A stretch of DNA of 12,925 nt from DATGZX01 sp035296965 (lineage in GTDB: Bacteria; Planctomycetota; Planctomycetia; Gemmatales; Gemmataceae), in the NCBI GenBank assembly GCA_035296965.1, contig DATGZX010000334.1:1-12925 (forward strand), read 5' to 3'. A program made the position numbers and the translations under genes. The notes beneath the pieces are model-generated. The model ran no database searches and was not told where the DNA came from. It saw nothing but the letters and a program-made list of their open reading frames with translations. Each line of letters begins with the position of its first letter. Position 1 is the first letter of the stretch. Shown in pieces: positions 1 through 5,870 of this stretch.

Positions 1-28
1 CCTGCTGGCCCGCTTGATAGAGTGAGGT

Positions 29-49
29 TTTCCCGGAAAAACCGGGAAA
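29..49. repeat. 8-bp perfect inverted repeat, possible hairpin
   Basis: The arms TTTCCCGG (29-36) and CCGGGAAA (42-49) are exactly complementary around a five-base A loop. No T-run follows on either strand, so it is not a standard intrinsic terminator. It could be the end of a gene lying left of the window, or an operator. Only the symmetry is seen; the role is unknown. Confidence 0.5.
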
Positions 50-73
50 TAATCGCCAGTGCGGCATTTGTAG

Positions 74-122
74 AAGTTCATTCTATGAACAAGAAAGTTC
101 TCCGCAAGTGGCATAGAACTTC
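74..122. repeat. Cluster of GTTC/GAAC inverted repeats
   Basis: Three related symmetries crowd this stretch. GTTCAT (76-81) faces ATGAAC (85-90) across three bases. AAGTTCT (95-101) faces AGAACTT (115-121). GAAGTTC (74-80) matches GAACTTC (116-122) in reverse complement. Such clustered short dyads upstream of a candidate toxin-antitoxin-type operon would suit an operator, but no binding protein can be named from sequence. Confidence 0.4.
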
Positions 123-212
123 AGCGGAAAGACACTAAAGAAGAGCCAGGGGGAAACCTGCTTAACAGGTTGCTCCTACTTCGCACACCGGTTACTGGCA
201 AACTTTCGCTGG

Positions 213-241
213 TTGACGCAGAACCTAGGGCACGGTACATT
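213..241 (+). promoter_or_regulatory. Possible sigma70-type promoter for the three-gene unit
   Basis: TTGACG (213-218) is separated by 17 bases from TACATT (236-241), close to the TTGACA/TATAAT consensus at ideal spacing. Transcription would start near 248, leaving about 25 bases of leader containing the strong AGGAGGG ribosome binding site at 259-265. Planctomycete promoters are poorly known, so this is a motif match only. Confidence 0.4.
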
Positions 242-272
242 TTGTGCTGTCCCCTGGCAGGAGGGTCCCCCA

Positions 273-1004
273 ATGCCATCAGATCCAACAGCGGTAATCC
301 TGCCCAAGACTACTTTGAAGGAACTGCTGTTTGTTGCACGCAATTCGAACAAGTCGTTACTCCTCGCTAACTACTCAGGTAAACCGGCCTTCGACGTGGC
401 CGCAGCCGAGCTAGGAATACCGCCAGCCGACATTCAGCGCATGCTGGACGTGTTCGTGAATCTTCAACGAATACTAAGCCGTTACGGATGGCAACCGGAT
501 GCGCTTCTGGACGGTGCAATCCCGGCGAATTTTGAAAGAACCTTGGAGAAAAACGAAAAGACCGAAGCTCTTCATCTGTGGTCGGAAGCCCGGCCGGCCA
601 TAGCCGAGGCTCTGCGGAGAATTAATGCCAATCATCCATTGGCCTTGATAACCAGGGCTGAGCAATTGGCTTACGTGCAAGAAAAGCTCTATTCGCACGC
701 TCGAATTGTGACCCAGATTCGGCCCCTGTTCGATGAGCTCGGCAACGAGATCTTACGGGCTATCGTGTCGCACGAGCTCGTGATCGATTACTTTGAAGGG
801 CAAAACCCCAGGAGGATTCAGATAGCTTTGGATGCGGCTGACATTTCGGAACTGAAAGGGGCGTGTGAGCGTGCGGATAGAAAGGCTGCAAGCGTTAAAG
901 ACGCCTTACGAGATAAACCTTGGGAAACAAGCGTGCTCGCAGAATCAGATGATGCACCGCCAACGCAGGCAAAGGATGGAGGGAACCCAAATGCCGCCGG
1001 TTAA
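273..1004 (+). CDS. Unrecognised 243-residue protein, first gene of the cassette
   Basis: I chose the ATG at 273 over the in-frame ATG at 213 because AGGAGGG at 259-265 sits eight bases before it. The 243-residue product is soluble, with no signal or membrane segment. The N-terminal half is helical and charged. The second half has an ordered pattern: ARIVTQIRPLF (143-153), then VSHELVIDYFEG (165-176), then IQIALDAADISELKGACERA (182-201). It ends in a low-complexity acidic and proline-rich tail. The second half resembles a recurrent bacterial family of hypothetical proteins that I remember but cannot name, and no function follows from it. Its end overlaps the next gene by 14 bases, so the two are translationally linked. 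Codon and base use look more AT-rich than in the genes right of 1969, suggesting acquisition with its two partners. Confidence 0.8.
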   Translation: MPSDPTAVILPKTTLKELLFVARNSNKSLLLANYSGKPAFDVAAAELGIPPADIQRMLDVFVNLQRILSRYGWQPDALLDGAIPANFERTLEKNEKTEALHLWSEARPAIAEALRRINANHPLALITRAEQLAYVQEKLYSHARIVTQIRPLFDELGNEILRAIVSHELVIDYFEGQNPRRIQIALDAADISELKGACERADRKAASVKDALRDKPWETSVLAESDDAPPTQAKDGGNPNAAG

Positions 1005-1374
1005 GCGCGGAAAAGGCGAAGTTGTTTGGGGTTTGCGTAGAGATTTTCCGGTCAGCGAGGGAAAAAACCCATCGCTTCGAGATTGGTTCCCGCTTATAGA
1101 TGCCCCAAAGCAGGTTGTGCACCGAGGAGAGTGGTTCGCCGAACGGCTCAACCATTCCCTGGTGGTTCTTCGGGATCTAGTTAGCGCCGAGCCTGACGTC
1201 ATGCGCGGAATGCCAGTCATCAGAGGTACCCGTTTCCCATTGTCACGAGTTTTTGCCGAATTGGCCGACGGATTAAGCATCATGGCGATAGCAGACGATT
1301 TCGAACTGGATCCAGATTCATTAAGAGAACTTATGGACGCTTTGGCGTGCTACTTCGGCAGACCTGTCAAATGA
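991..1374 (+). CDS. DUF433-type antitoxin-like protein
   Basis: This 127-residue protein carries the DUF433 signature in its C-terminal half: PDVMRGMPVIRGTRFPLSRV (68-87), LADG (91-94), then an acidic helix DFELDPDSLRELMDALA (103-119). DUF433 proteins are small winged-helix-like, antitoxin-like proteins commonly paired with PIN-like DUF5615 toxins; the next gene fits that pattern. The ATG at 991 was chosen because GGAGGG (about 978-983) lies just upstream; a start at 865 would lie deep inside the previous gene with no such site. The first 65 residues are an extension beyond the core domain and could carry the partner-binding or DNA-binding part. The stop overlaps the next start as ATGA. Family assignment is firm; the antitoxin role is inferred from pairing. 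Confidence 0.85.
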   Translation: MPPVKRGKGEVVWGLRRDFPVSEGKNPSLRDWFPLIDAPKQVVHRGEWFAERLNHSLVVLRDLVSAEPDVMRGMPVIRGTRFPLSRVFAELADGLSIMAIADDFELDPDSLRELMDALACYFGRPVK

Positions 1375-1883
1375 ACGCCATTCAGCTCGACGAGTGCATG
1401 GATTGCAAGCGGCTCGTCAGATCATGCTCAAAGCAAGACCTGGTCGAAGTTATCAGGTTCCCGCGTAAATTGAAAACTAAAGAAGCGCGAATGCGCAGCC
1501 AGAACAAAGATGGGACTATCCTGCCGCGCTTCTTTGCCGAAGGCAGCACGCTCCTAACATCTGATTTTCCTATCGATTCCGACAATCTCTCGGTCATTCC
1601 GGACTTCCATCCTGGGATAATCATCATCTCCAATGTGCACCCGACCCCGAACGTCGACTTCTCTGACATTGAGAAGACTATCGAGAATTTCAAATCGGAA
1701 ATTCCAACCTGGCACTCGGCCTTATGGGCTAATTCAATCGTTGAAATCACCTTGGACTGGCTCGAAGTGCGGCACGTCGAGCGGGGAAAGCTCAATGTCC
1801 GCCCGCGGATTGAGTTCAAGGACCCTACTTGCAAGAGCCAATTCTTGGAATGGCTGACCGCCAACGCTCAGCGTCACGCATAA
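1371..1883 (+). CDS. DUF5615/PIN-like candidate toxin
   Basis: The 170-residue product starts at the ATG of the ATGA overlap at 1371, giving tight coupling to the DUF433 gene. The layout matches DUF5615/Mut7-C-type PIN-like proteins: LDE near the N-terminus (residues 6-8), an acidic DGT around residue 47, the strand LLTSDF (61-66) and HPGIIIIS (80-87). D7, E8, D47 and D65 are the candidate metal-binding acids. Family members are predicted RNases acting as toxins, but direct proof for this subgroup is limited. The C-terminal 70 residues, including WLEVRHVERGKLNVRPRIEF (130-149), exceed the usual length of about 110-120 residues and may be a specificity or dimer module. Sequence similarity to the family is moderate and spacing differs, so the call is less firm than for the partner. 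Confidence 0.65.
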   Translation: MNAIQLDECMDCKRLVRSCSKQDLVEVIRFPRKLKTKEARMRSQNKDGTILPRFFAEGSTLLTSDFPIDSDNLSVIPDFHPGIIIISNVHPTPNVDFSDIEKTIENFKSEIPTWHSALWANSIVEITLDWLEVRHVERGKLNVRPRIEFKDPTCKSQFLEWLTANAQRHA

Positions 1884-1968
1884 GCGTCGCTTCGCTGGTC
1901 CTTCAGCGCACCATGGCCTATTCCGTGGCGAGCTTCTCAAACTGGACCATTGTCCCTCCGGTTGGCTG

Positions 1969-2838
1969 TCAATCGATCATCCGCCGGGTGATGTCGCCGT
2001 AGGCGTCGATGCGCCGGTCGCGTAAGAAAGGCCAGTTCCGGCGGATCTCTTCGATGCGCTTGAGATCGCACGGCACGGTCAGGACCTCTTCCCGATCATG
2101 GGACGCCCGTGCAACCACGCTGCCGAAGGGATCGCTCACGAACGATGCGCCCCAGAAATCCAGCCCCGCGCCCGCCGACCCTTCGTGTCCCACTCGGTTC
2201 ACGGAAACGACGTATACACCATTGGCCAGGGCGTGCGAGCGCTGAATGAGTTCCCAGGCCGAGTGCTGGGCGGCGCCGAACTCCGCTTTTTCGCGCGGAT
2301 GCCAGCCGATTGCCGTCGGATAGAAGATGATTTGCGCGCCCTGCAGCGCCGTCAGCCTGGCGGCCTCGGGATACCATTGATCCCAGCACACCAGGACGCC
2401 GATGCGGCCGAAGCGCGTGTCGAAGGCCCGAAACCCCAGGTCGCCCGGCGTGAAATAGTACTTCTCAAAATAGAGCGGGTCGTCGGGGATGTGCATCTTG
2501 CGATAGATCCCCAGCAGCGCGCCGTCCGCATCGAGGACGACGGCGGTGTTGTGGTACACGCCGGCAGTGCGGCGTTCGAACAGCGAGCCCACGATCACGG
2601 TGCCGGTCTCGCGCGCCAAGGTCGCGAGCCGGTCCGACGTGGGCCCGGGAATCGGCTCGGCCAGGTCGAAAATGCGTGGCTCCTGAACCTGGCAGAAGTA
2701 GCGGGACCGGAAGAGTTCTTGCAAGCAAATGATTTGCGCCCCGGATTTCGCCGCCTCGCGAATCCGCTGGACCGCTTTCTCGACGTTCGCTTCCGGTTCC
2801 GCTTCACAGCGCATCTGGACAAGACCGACGGTAACCAT
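1969..2838 (-). CDS. aguB: N-carbamoylputrescine amidase (nitrilase superfamily)
   Basis: The 289-residue enzyme has the full nitrilase-superfamily triad: E41 in CLQELF, K114 in YRKMHIP and the nucleophile C151 in VLVCWDQWYPE. The motifs ELFRSRYFCQ, HIPDDPLYFEKYYFTPGD and CWDQWYPEAARL are those of the AguB branch, which hydrolyses N-carbamoylputrescine to putrescine, CO2 and ammonia in the agmatine route of polyamine synthesis. No signal peptide is present, so it should act in the cytoplasm. Length is typical. The usual partner, agmatine deiminase (aguA), is not beside it in this window. It is transcribed away from the uracil-DNA glycosylase gene and converges on the cassette at the left. No clear ribosome binding site precedes the start. 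Beta-ureidopropionase or another carbamoyl amidase is the main alternative. Confidence 0.9.
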   Translation of the reverse strand: MVTVGLVQMRCEAEPEANVEKAVQRIREAAKSGAQIICLQELFRSRYFCQVQEPRIFDLAEPIPGPTSDRLATLARETGTVIVGSLFERRTAGVYHNTAVVLDADGALLGIYRKMHIPDDPLYFEKYYFTPGDLGFRAFDTRFGRIGVLVCWDQWYPEAARLTALQGAQIIFYPTAIGWHPREKAEFGAAQHSAWELIQRSHALANGVYVVSVNRVGHEGSAGAGLDFWGASFVSDPFGSVVARASHDREEVLTVPCDLKRIEEIRRNWPFLRDRRIDAYGDITRRMID

Positions 2839-2888
2839 ATGGAGATCTACAGAATACCAAGAAGCACCTCGCCCCTCAGGATATAAGT

Positions 2889-2911
2889 CCTATACGACTC
2901 ATAGGTCGTAT
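2889..2911. promoter_or_regulatory. Overlapping inverted repeats between divergent genes
   Basis: ATACGAC (2892-2898) and GTCGTAT (2905-2911) form a 7-bp dyad around six bases. CCTAT (2889-2893) and ATAGG (2901-2905) form a second dyad that overlaps the first. They lie between the divergent aguB and uracil-DNA glycosylase genes, about 47 bases before the latter's preferred start. This placement suits an operator for a dimeric repressor, but no known binding motif was recognised. Confidence 0.4.
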
Positions 2912-2957
2912 GCCTCTTCGCCCGAGGAGAGAAGTAAGAAGCCCCACGGAGCATTAT

Positions 2958-3737
2958 ATGTCTGAACGTAGTCCCGCCGAATGGACGCGCATAGCTCGCC
3001 AGCACGTCGATAGCCTTCGAGCAGCCGGCGTCGACTGGATTCCCGCTGCAGACGGCACTGGTTCAGCGGCCTCTCTCTTCGGAAACAACTTCGAAACGGC
3101 CGCGGTTGAAGCACAGCAGTCGCCTCAGGGAGGAGAACCCATCGTGACGGCCCCAGCGGTGAACCTCGGTCAAAGGCGGCAGGAACTCGAGGTGCTGACG
3201 GGACGCGTTGCCAAGTGCACGCGCTGCCATGAACTTGCCTCAACCCGAACGCAGACGGTTTTTGGCGTCGGCAAGTTGGACGCCGAACTCTGCTTTGTCG
3301 GAGAAGCGCCGGGTGCGGATGAAGATGCTCAAGGCGAGCCATTCGTCGGCGCTGCCGGGCAACTGCTGAATCGCATCATCGTGGCTTGCGGGATGAAGCG
3401 CGAAGAGGTTTACATCTGCAACATCATCAAGTGCCGGCCGCCGGGCAATCGAACTCCCCTGCCTGACGAGGCGGCCAATTGCCGCGAGTATTTGGAAAAG
3501 CAGCTCGAGCTGCTGCGCCCCAAGTTCATTTGCGCCCTGGGCGCTTGCGCCGCCCAGAACCTGCTGGACACCAAGGTCTCTGTCGGCAAGCTACGCGGTC
3601 AGTTCCTCGACTTTCGCGGCATACCGGTGATCTGCACCTACCACCCGGCTTACCTCCTGCGCAGCCCGGACAAGAAGAAAGATGTCTGGGAAGACATGAA
3701 GAAACTCATGGAACGCATGGGCCGGCCCGTCAAGTGA
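2958..3737 (+). CDS. Family 4 uracil-DNA glycosylase (Fe-S type)
   Basis: This 259-residue protein starts base-excision repair by removing uracil from DNA. Motif A is VGEAPGADEDAQGEPFVGAA (114-133) and motif B is HPAYLLR (229-235), both characteristic of family 4 enzymes. C87 and C90 (CTRC), C159 (IIKC) and C175 (ANC) fit the four ligands of the family's 4Fe-4S cluster. PPGNRTP follows the third cysteine as usual. The ATG at 2958 is preferred to that at 2910 because GGAG at 2948-2951 precedes it at good spacing. About 80 residues come before the catalytic domain; this low-complexity extension contains an AEWTRIARQHVDSLRAAGVD helix and is longer than in archaeal enzymes, as in many planctomycete and proteobacterial versions. 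It resembles the domain found fused to or near DNA polymerase genes, but no such neighbour is here. Confidence 0.93.
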   Translation: MSERSPAEWTRIARQHVDSLRAAGVDWIPAADGTGSAASLFGNNFETAAVEAQQSPQGGEPIVTAPAVNLGQRRQELEVLTGRVAKCTRCHELASTRTQTVFGVGKLDAELCFVGEAPGADEDAQGEPFVGAAGQLLNRIIVACGMKREEVYICNIIKCRPPGNRTPLPDEAANCREYLEKQLELLRPKFICALGACAAQNLLDTKVSVGKLRGQFLDFRGIPVICTYHPAYLLRSPDKKKDVWEDMKKLMERMGRPVK

Positions 3738-3814
3738 GCCCCCGTAAGGTTTGGCAGGCAGTGTCTCAGTCCAGTTAGCCCCGGCCACCCGTCCGAATTC
3801 CGCAAATAATCGAG

Positions 3815-3841
3815 AAGAAACCAGCTGACCATCGGGTCTAA
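3815..3841 (+). promoter_or_regulatory. Possible ECF-type promoter before the sigma factor gene
   Basis: AAGAAAC (3815-3821) is followed 14 bases later by GTCTAA (3836-3841), recalling the AAC/GTCTRA boxes of ECF promoters, though the spacing is a little short. A start near 3848 would leave a short leader to the start at 3870. An AAGAAAC also occurs at 5222-5228 before the Cys-rich peptide. Autoregulation of the sigma operon is the implied reading; the evidence is weak. Confidence 0.25.
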
Positions 3842-3869
3842 CCTATTGTCGGGTCAATGAAGCGGTCGG

Positions 3870-4412
3870 ATGGGTGACATGGCTGACGATTGGGCTGAGG
3901 TAGTCGCGAAATGTCAGGCGGGCGACCGAGAAGCCCAGAGGCACCTGTACGACCGCCACCACCGCATGGTCTACCGGCTGGCGGTGCGCATGGTCGGCCG
4001 AGCGGATGCCGCGGATCTGACGCAGGAAATCTTCCTACGCGTGTTCTCTCGAATAGGTGGTTTTCGCGGCGCTTCCGCTCTGCCAACCTGGCTTTATCGC
4101 ATCGCCGTTAATGAATGTTTGCGGCACCTGGGCCGGCGGCGGCCCCTGGAGCCGTTGATCGCCGAACCAGCCTGCGAGGCGCCCAGACCTGAGCGCGTCT
4201 TGGAGCAGGCAGACCTGCTGGAGCGTGCCCTTCACGACCTGGACGCCTCGCTTCGAGCGGTTTTCTTGCTGCGCGAGGTCGAGGGGTTGAGCTATCAGCA
4301 GATCGCGGAAGTCCTTGCAATCGCGCCAGGAACCGTCGCCTCTCAATTGAACCGGGCACGGGCGGAGCTGCAAGCTTTCCTGCGGCGCATGGAACAAGAG
4401 CAACAACGATGA
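3870..4412 (+). CDS. ECF RNA polymerase sigma factor
   Basis: The 180-residue protein is a two-domain ECF sigma factor. Region 2 runs over about residues 26-90, with LYDRHHRMVYRLAVRMVG, the core-binding stretch DAADLTQEIFLRVF (46-59) and FRGASALPTWLYRIAVNECL (65-84). Region 4 spans about 115-172, with LDASLRAVFLLREVEGLSYQ (124-143), the recognition helix area IAEVLAIAPGTVASQLNRAR and an ending basic helix. It directs polymerase to a small regulon and would be held inactive by the anti-sigma factor encoded next, with which it shares an ATGA overlap. Starts at 3870 or 3879 are both possible, and neither has a strong ribosome binding site. It has no C-terminal Cys-rich domain such as CorE-type metal-sensing sigma factors have; the cysteines lie in the partner instead. 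Confidence 0.93.
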   Translation: MGDMADDWAEVVAKCQAGDREAQRHLYDRHHRMVYRLAVRMVGRADAADLTQEIFLRVFSRIGGFRGASALPTWLYRIAVNECLRHLGRRRPLEPLIAEPACEAPRPERVLEQADLLERALHDLDASLRAVFLLREVEGLSYQQIAEVLAIAPGTVASQLNRARAELQAFLRRMEQEQQR

Positions 4413-5209
4413 ATTGTGAACAAGTACAAACCCTGCTAAGCCGCCTGCACGATGGCGAGCTAGATGCGCCAGAGCGCGTCCCGGTTGAAGCACACTTGAA
4501 AACTTGCCCCGTATGTTCTGCCAAGTTAATCGCCATGCAGGAAATTTCGGAGGCTGCTGCACATTGGAGCGAGCCCGAGCCACCAGGCGATTTGTGGGAA
4601 CGCCTGGAAGCGCGCCTGGGGGCTGGCTCTCCGGCTCCTGCATCACGGCGTCGCTTCATCGCCCGTTTTCGCCGTGTCGCGCTGGCTGCACTCGTGCTCC
4701 TCGCCGTGGCTATCGGCTGGCTGCTGCACAGGCCTGGCCCGGAGCCCACTATTGTAGCGCCGCTTTCCATAACCGGCGCAGAGGGCGACCCCTCCCTGGA
4801 CGACCTTTTGGCTCTTCGCTCTGCGGAACCGGTGAGCCTGCAAGAAGCAGCCCGGCGTGTGGATTTCCGCATCCTGAGATCAAGCGATCTCCCTGAAGGC
4901 TGCCAGCTTGAGGAGTGTTGTCTCTGCCGGTCCGGCCGCTGCAGTCTGGTGCAATGCAAGCTGCTCTGCCGCGGCGAACAGCTGCTGCTGGTGCAGGGCA
5001 ACCCTGACCACCCGGTTAGTTTTGGCAAGCGGGCAGTTCTCGAAACACAAGTCCACGGTCAGAGTGCTCGGATCGCGCAATGCGAAGGTTGCCTGGCCTG
5101 CTCCTGGCAGAACCAGGGAACTGCACTGACACTGGTTGGCCCGCGCGATATGGACCAGTTGGTCAAACTGGTGGCCTACGTCGATCAAGGCCTGTCGGAA
5201 AAGCCGTAA
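4409..5209 (+). CDS. Transmembrane zinc-finger anti-sigma factor with Cys-rich outer domain
   Basis: The 266-residue protein begins with a ZAS-type anti-sigma domain: C3, H29, C33 and C36 form the H-x3-C-x2-C zinc motif that clamps ECF sigma factors. A basic stretch (80-89) precedes one membrane helix, VALAALVLLAVAIGWLL (about 90-106), so the rest lies outside the cytoplasm. That outer domain carries ten cysteines: C165, C170, C171, C173, C178, C183, C187, then C225, C228 and C231 (CEGCLAC). Such density suggests metal binding or thiol-redox sensing, unlike the plain outer domains of most planctomycete anti-sigma factors. The start overlaps the sigma stop by ATGA. The following gene encodes an exported peptide equally rich in cysteine. 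What is seen is topology and cysteines; metal release of the sigma factor is an inference. Confidence 0.9.
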   Translation: MNCEQVQTLLSRLHDGELDAPERVPVEAHLKTCPVCSAKLIAMQEISEAAAHWSEPEPPGDLWERLEARLGAGSPAPASRRRFIARFRRVALAALVLLAVAIGWLLHRPGPEPTIVAPLSITGAEGDPSLDDLLALRSAEPVSLQEAARRVDFRILRSSDLPEGCQLEECCLCRSGRCSLVQCKLLCRGEQLLLVQGNPDHPVSFGKRAVLETQVHGQSARIAQCEGCLACSWQNQGTALTLVGPRDMDQLVKLVAYVDQGLSEKP

Positions 5210-5221
5210 ACCTGCCGAACC

Positions 5222-5245
5222 AAGAAACTCAGGACTCACGTTCAA
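5222..5245 (+). promoter_or_regulatory. AAGAAAC box before the Cys-rich peptide gene
   Basis: AAGAAAC (5222-5228) repeats the heptamer found before the sigma gene at 3815-3821. It is followed after 11 bases by GTTCAA (5240-5245), only loosely like the GTCTAA upstream of sigma, and with shorter spacing. It lies 75 bases before the peptide start. It could be a second sigma target, but two weak matches are not proof. Confidence 0.18.
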
Positions 5246-5303
5246 TGGCTCCTCAGGGGTGTTCCCGGGAGCGCATCGTTTCTCTCTACAAGGAGAAGTT
5301 CCC

Positions 5304-5507
5304 ATGCGAAAGCGAGTCTTCGTTCTGCTCTTCCTCGGCGTGCTAGGCAGTGCCGCAACGCTCTGGGCGGGCAGATTTCTGCCGGCCCAGGCGGCCGAGG
5401 CCGTCCATCAGACGCCGGCGGCCGTTTGCTGCGACCAGGGTTGCCCCGCCTGCGACCAGTGCGACGACCCCACTTGTCCGTTCTGCTGCGCCTCGTGCTG
5501 CAAGTAG
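5304..5507 (+). CDS. Exported cysteine-rich small protein, metallothionein-like
   Basis: The product has 67 residues. The start at 5304 is set by AGGAGA at 5291-5296, seven bases upstream. Residues 1-31 form a clear signal peptide: MRKR, a hydrophobic core VFVLLFLGVLGSAATLWAG, then PAQAAEA with probable cleavage at AQA or AEA. The mature part of about 35 residues contains ten cysteines at 42, 43, 47, 50, 53, 58, 61, 62, 65 and 66, spaced CC-x3-C-x2-C-x2-C-x4-C-x2-CC-x2-CC, plus several aspartates. This spacing resembles metallothioneins more than a disulfide-rich toxin, but no family is recognised. It follows the anti-sigma gene by 94 bases and is probably in the same transcription unit or under the same sigma factor. 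Role suggested: binding metal ions outside the cytoplasm, matching the Cys-rich outer domain of the anti-sigma factor. Confidence 0.85.
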   Translation: MRKRVFVLLFLGVLGSAATLWAGRFLPAQAAEAVHQTPAAVCCDQGCPACDQCDDPTCPFCCASCCK

Positions 5508-5534
5508 CAGCTCGGCTCGCCTGAAGAAGAAGCG

Positions 5535-5568
5535 CTAGGGTATCTCTTCCTGGGAAGAGATACCCTAG
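5535..5568. terminator. 16-bp perfect inverted repeat, terminator-like
   Basis: The arms CTAGGGTATCTCTTCC (5535-5550) and GGAAGAGATACCCTAG (5553-5568) are exactly complementary with only TG between them. It begins 27 bases after the stop of the Cys-rich peptide gene and lies between convergent genes. No T-run follows on either side, so it may be a U-tract-independent terminator, an RNA-stabilising end, or a REP-like element. Confidence 0.6.
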
Positions 5569-5870
5569 AACGCCAGGGAGAATCTACCATCTGTCCCGTT
5601 GTGAATGAAGCAGCATTCAGAAAGCGCATCGGTTCCCAGAAGCACTTGTACACCGGTCTGAATGATCGGCATTTCCACGACGGAAAGCATCGAGCGCAGC
5701 AACCAAATGGCATCTAGATCAAACAAATGCTGGCACGCCCTTTACTCTTCCCTCCTGTATAAGAACTTCTTTCGCAGAAACGACCTGGCTGGATTCCCCT
5801 TCGCACGCGGCACCTCGGCCACGGCATCGGACGGGGTCGCGCAGCCGCGATTCTCAGAAATGACCGCAGA
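5569..5870. other. Gap between convergent genes with no supported gene
   Basis: Apart from a small hairpin TTTCC/GGAAA around 5672-5686, nothing stands out. The open frames here lack ribosome binding sites, family resemblance and codon use like the neighbours. No RNA gene or repeat copy was recognised. Confidence 0.5.

Noticed and set aside
29..49. Intrinsic terminator at the left edge
   Set aside because: The hairpin is good but has no T-run on either strand, so I list it only as an inverted repeat.
2098..2886. Plus-strand open frame of 262 codons opposite aguB
   Set aside because: It is the shadow of the carbon-nitrogen hydrolase, rich in Arg and lacking any family motif.
4108..5028. Minus-strand open frame across the sigma/anti-sigma junction
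   Set aside because: Low-complexity Arg/Ser product typical of antisense GC-rich sequence; the plus-strand genes have clear domains and coupling.
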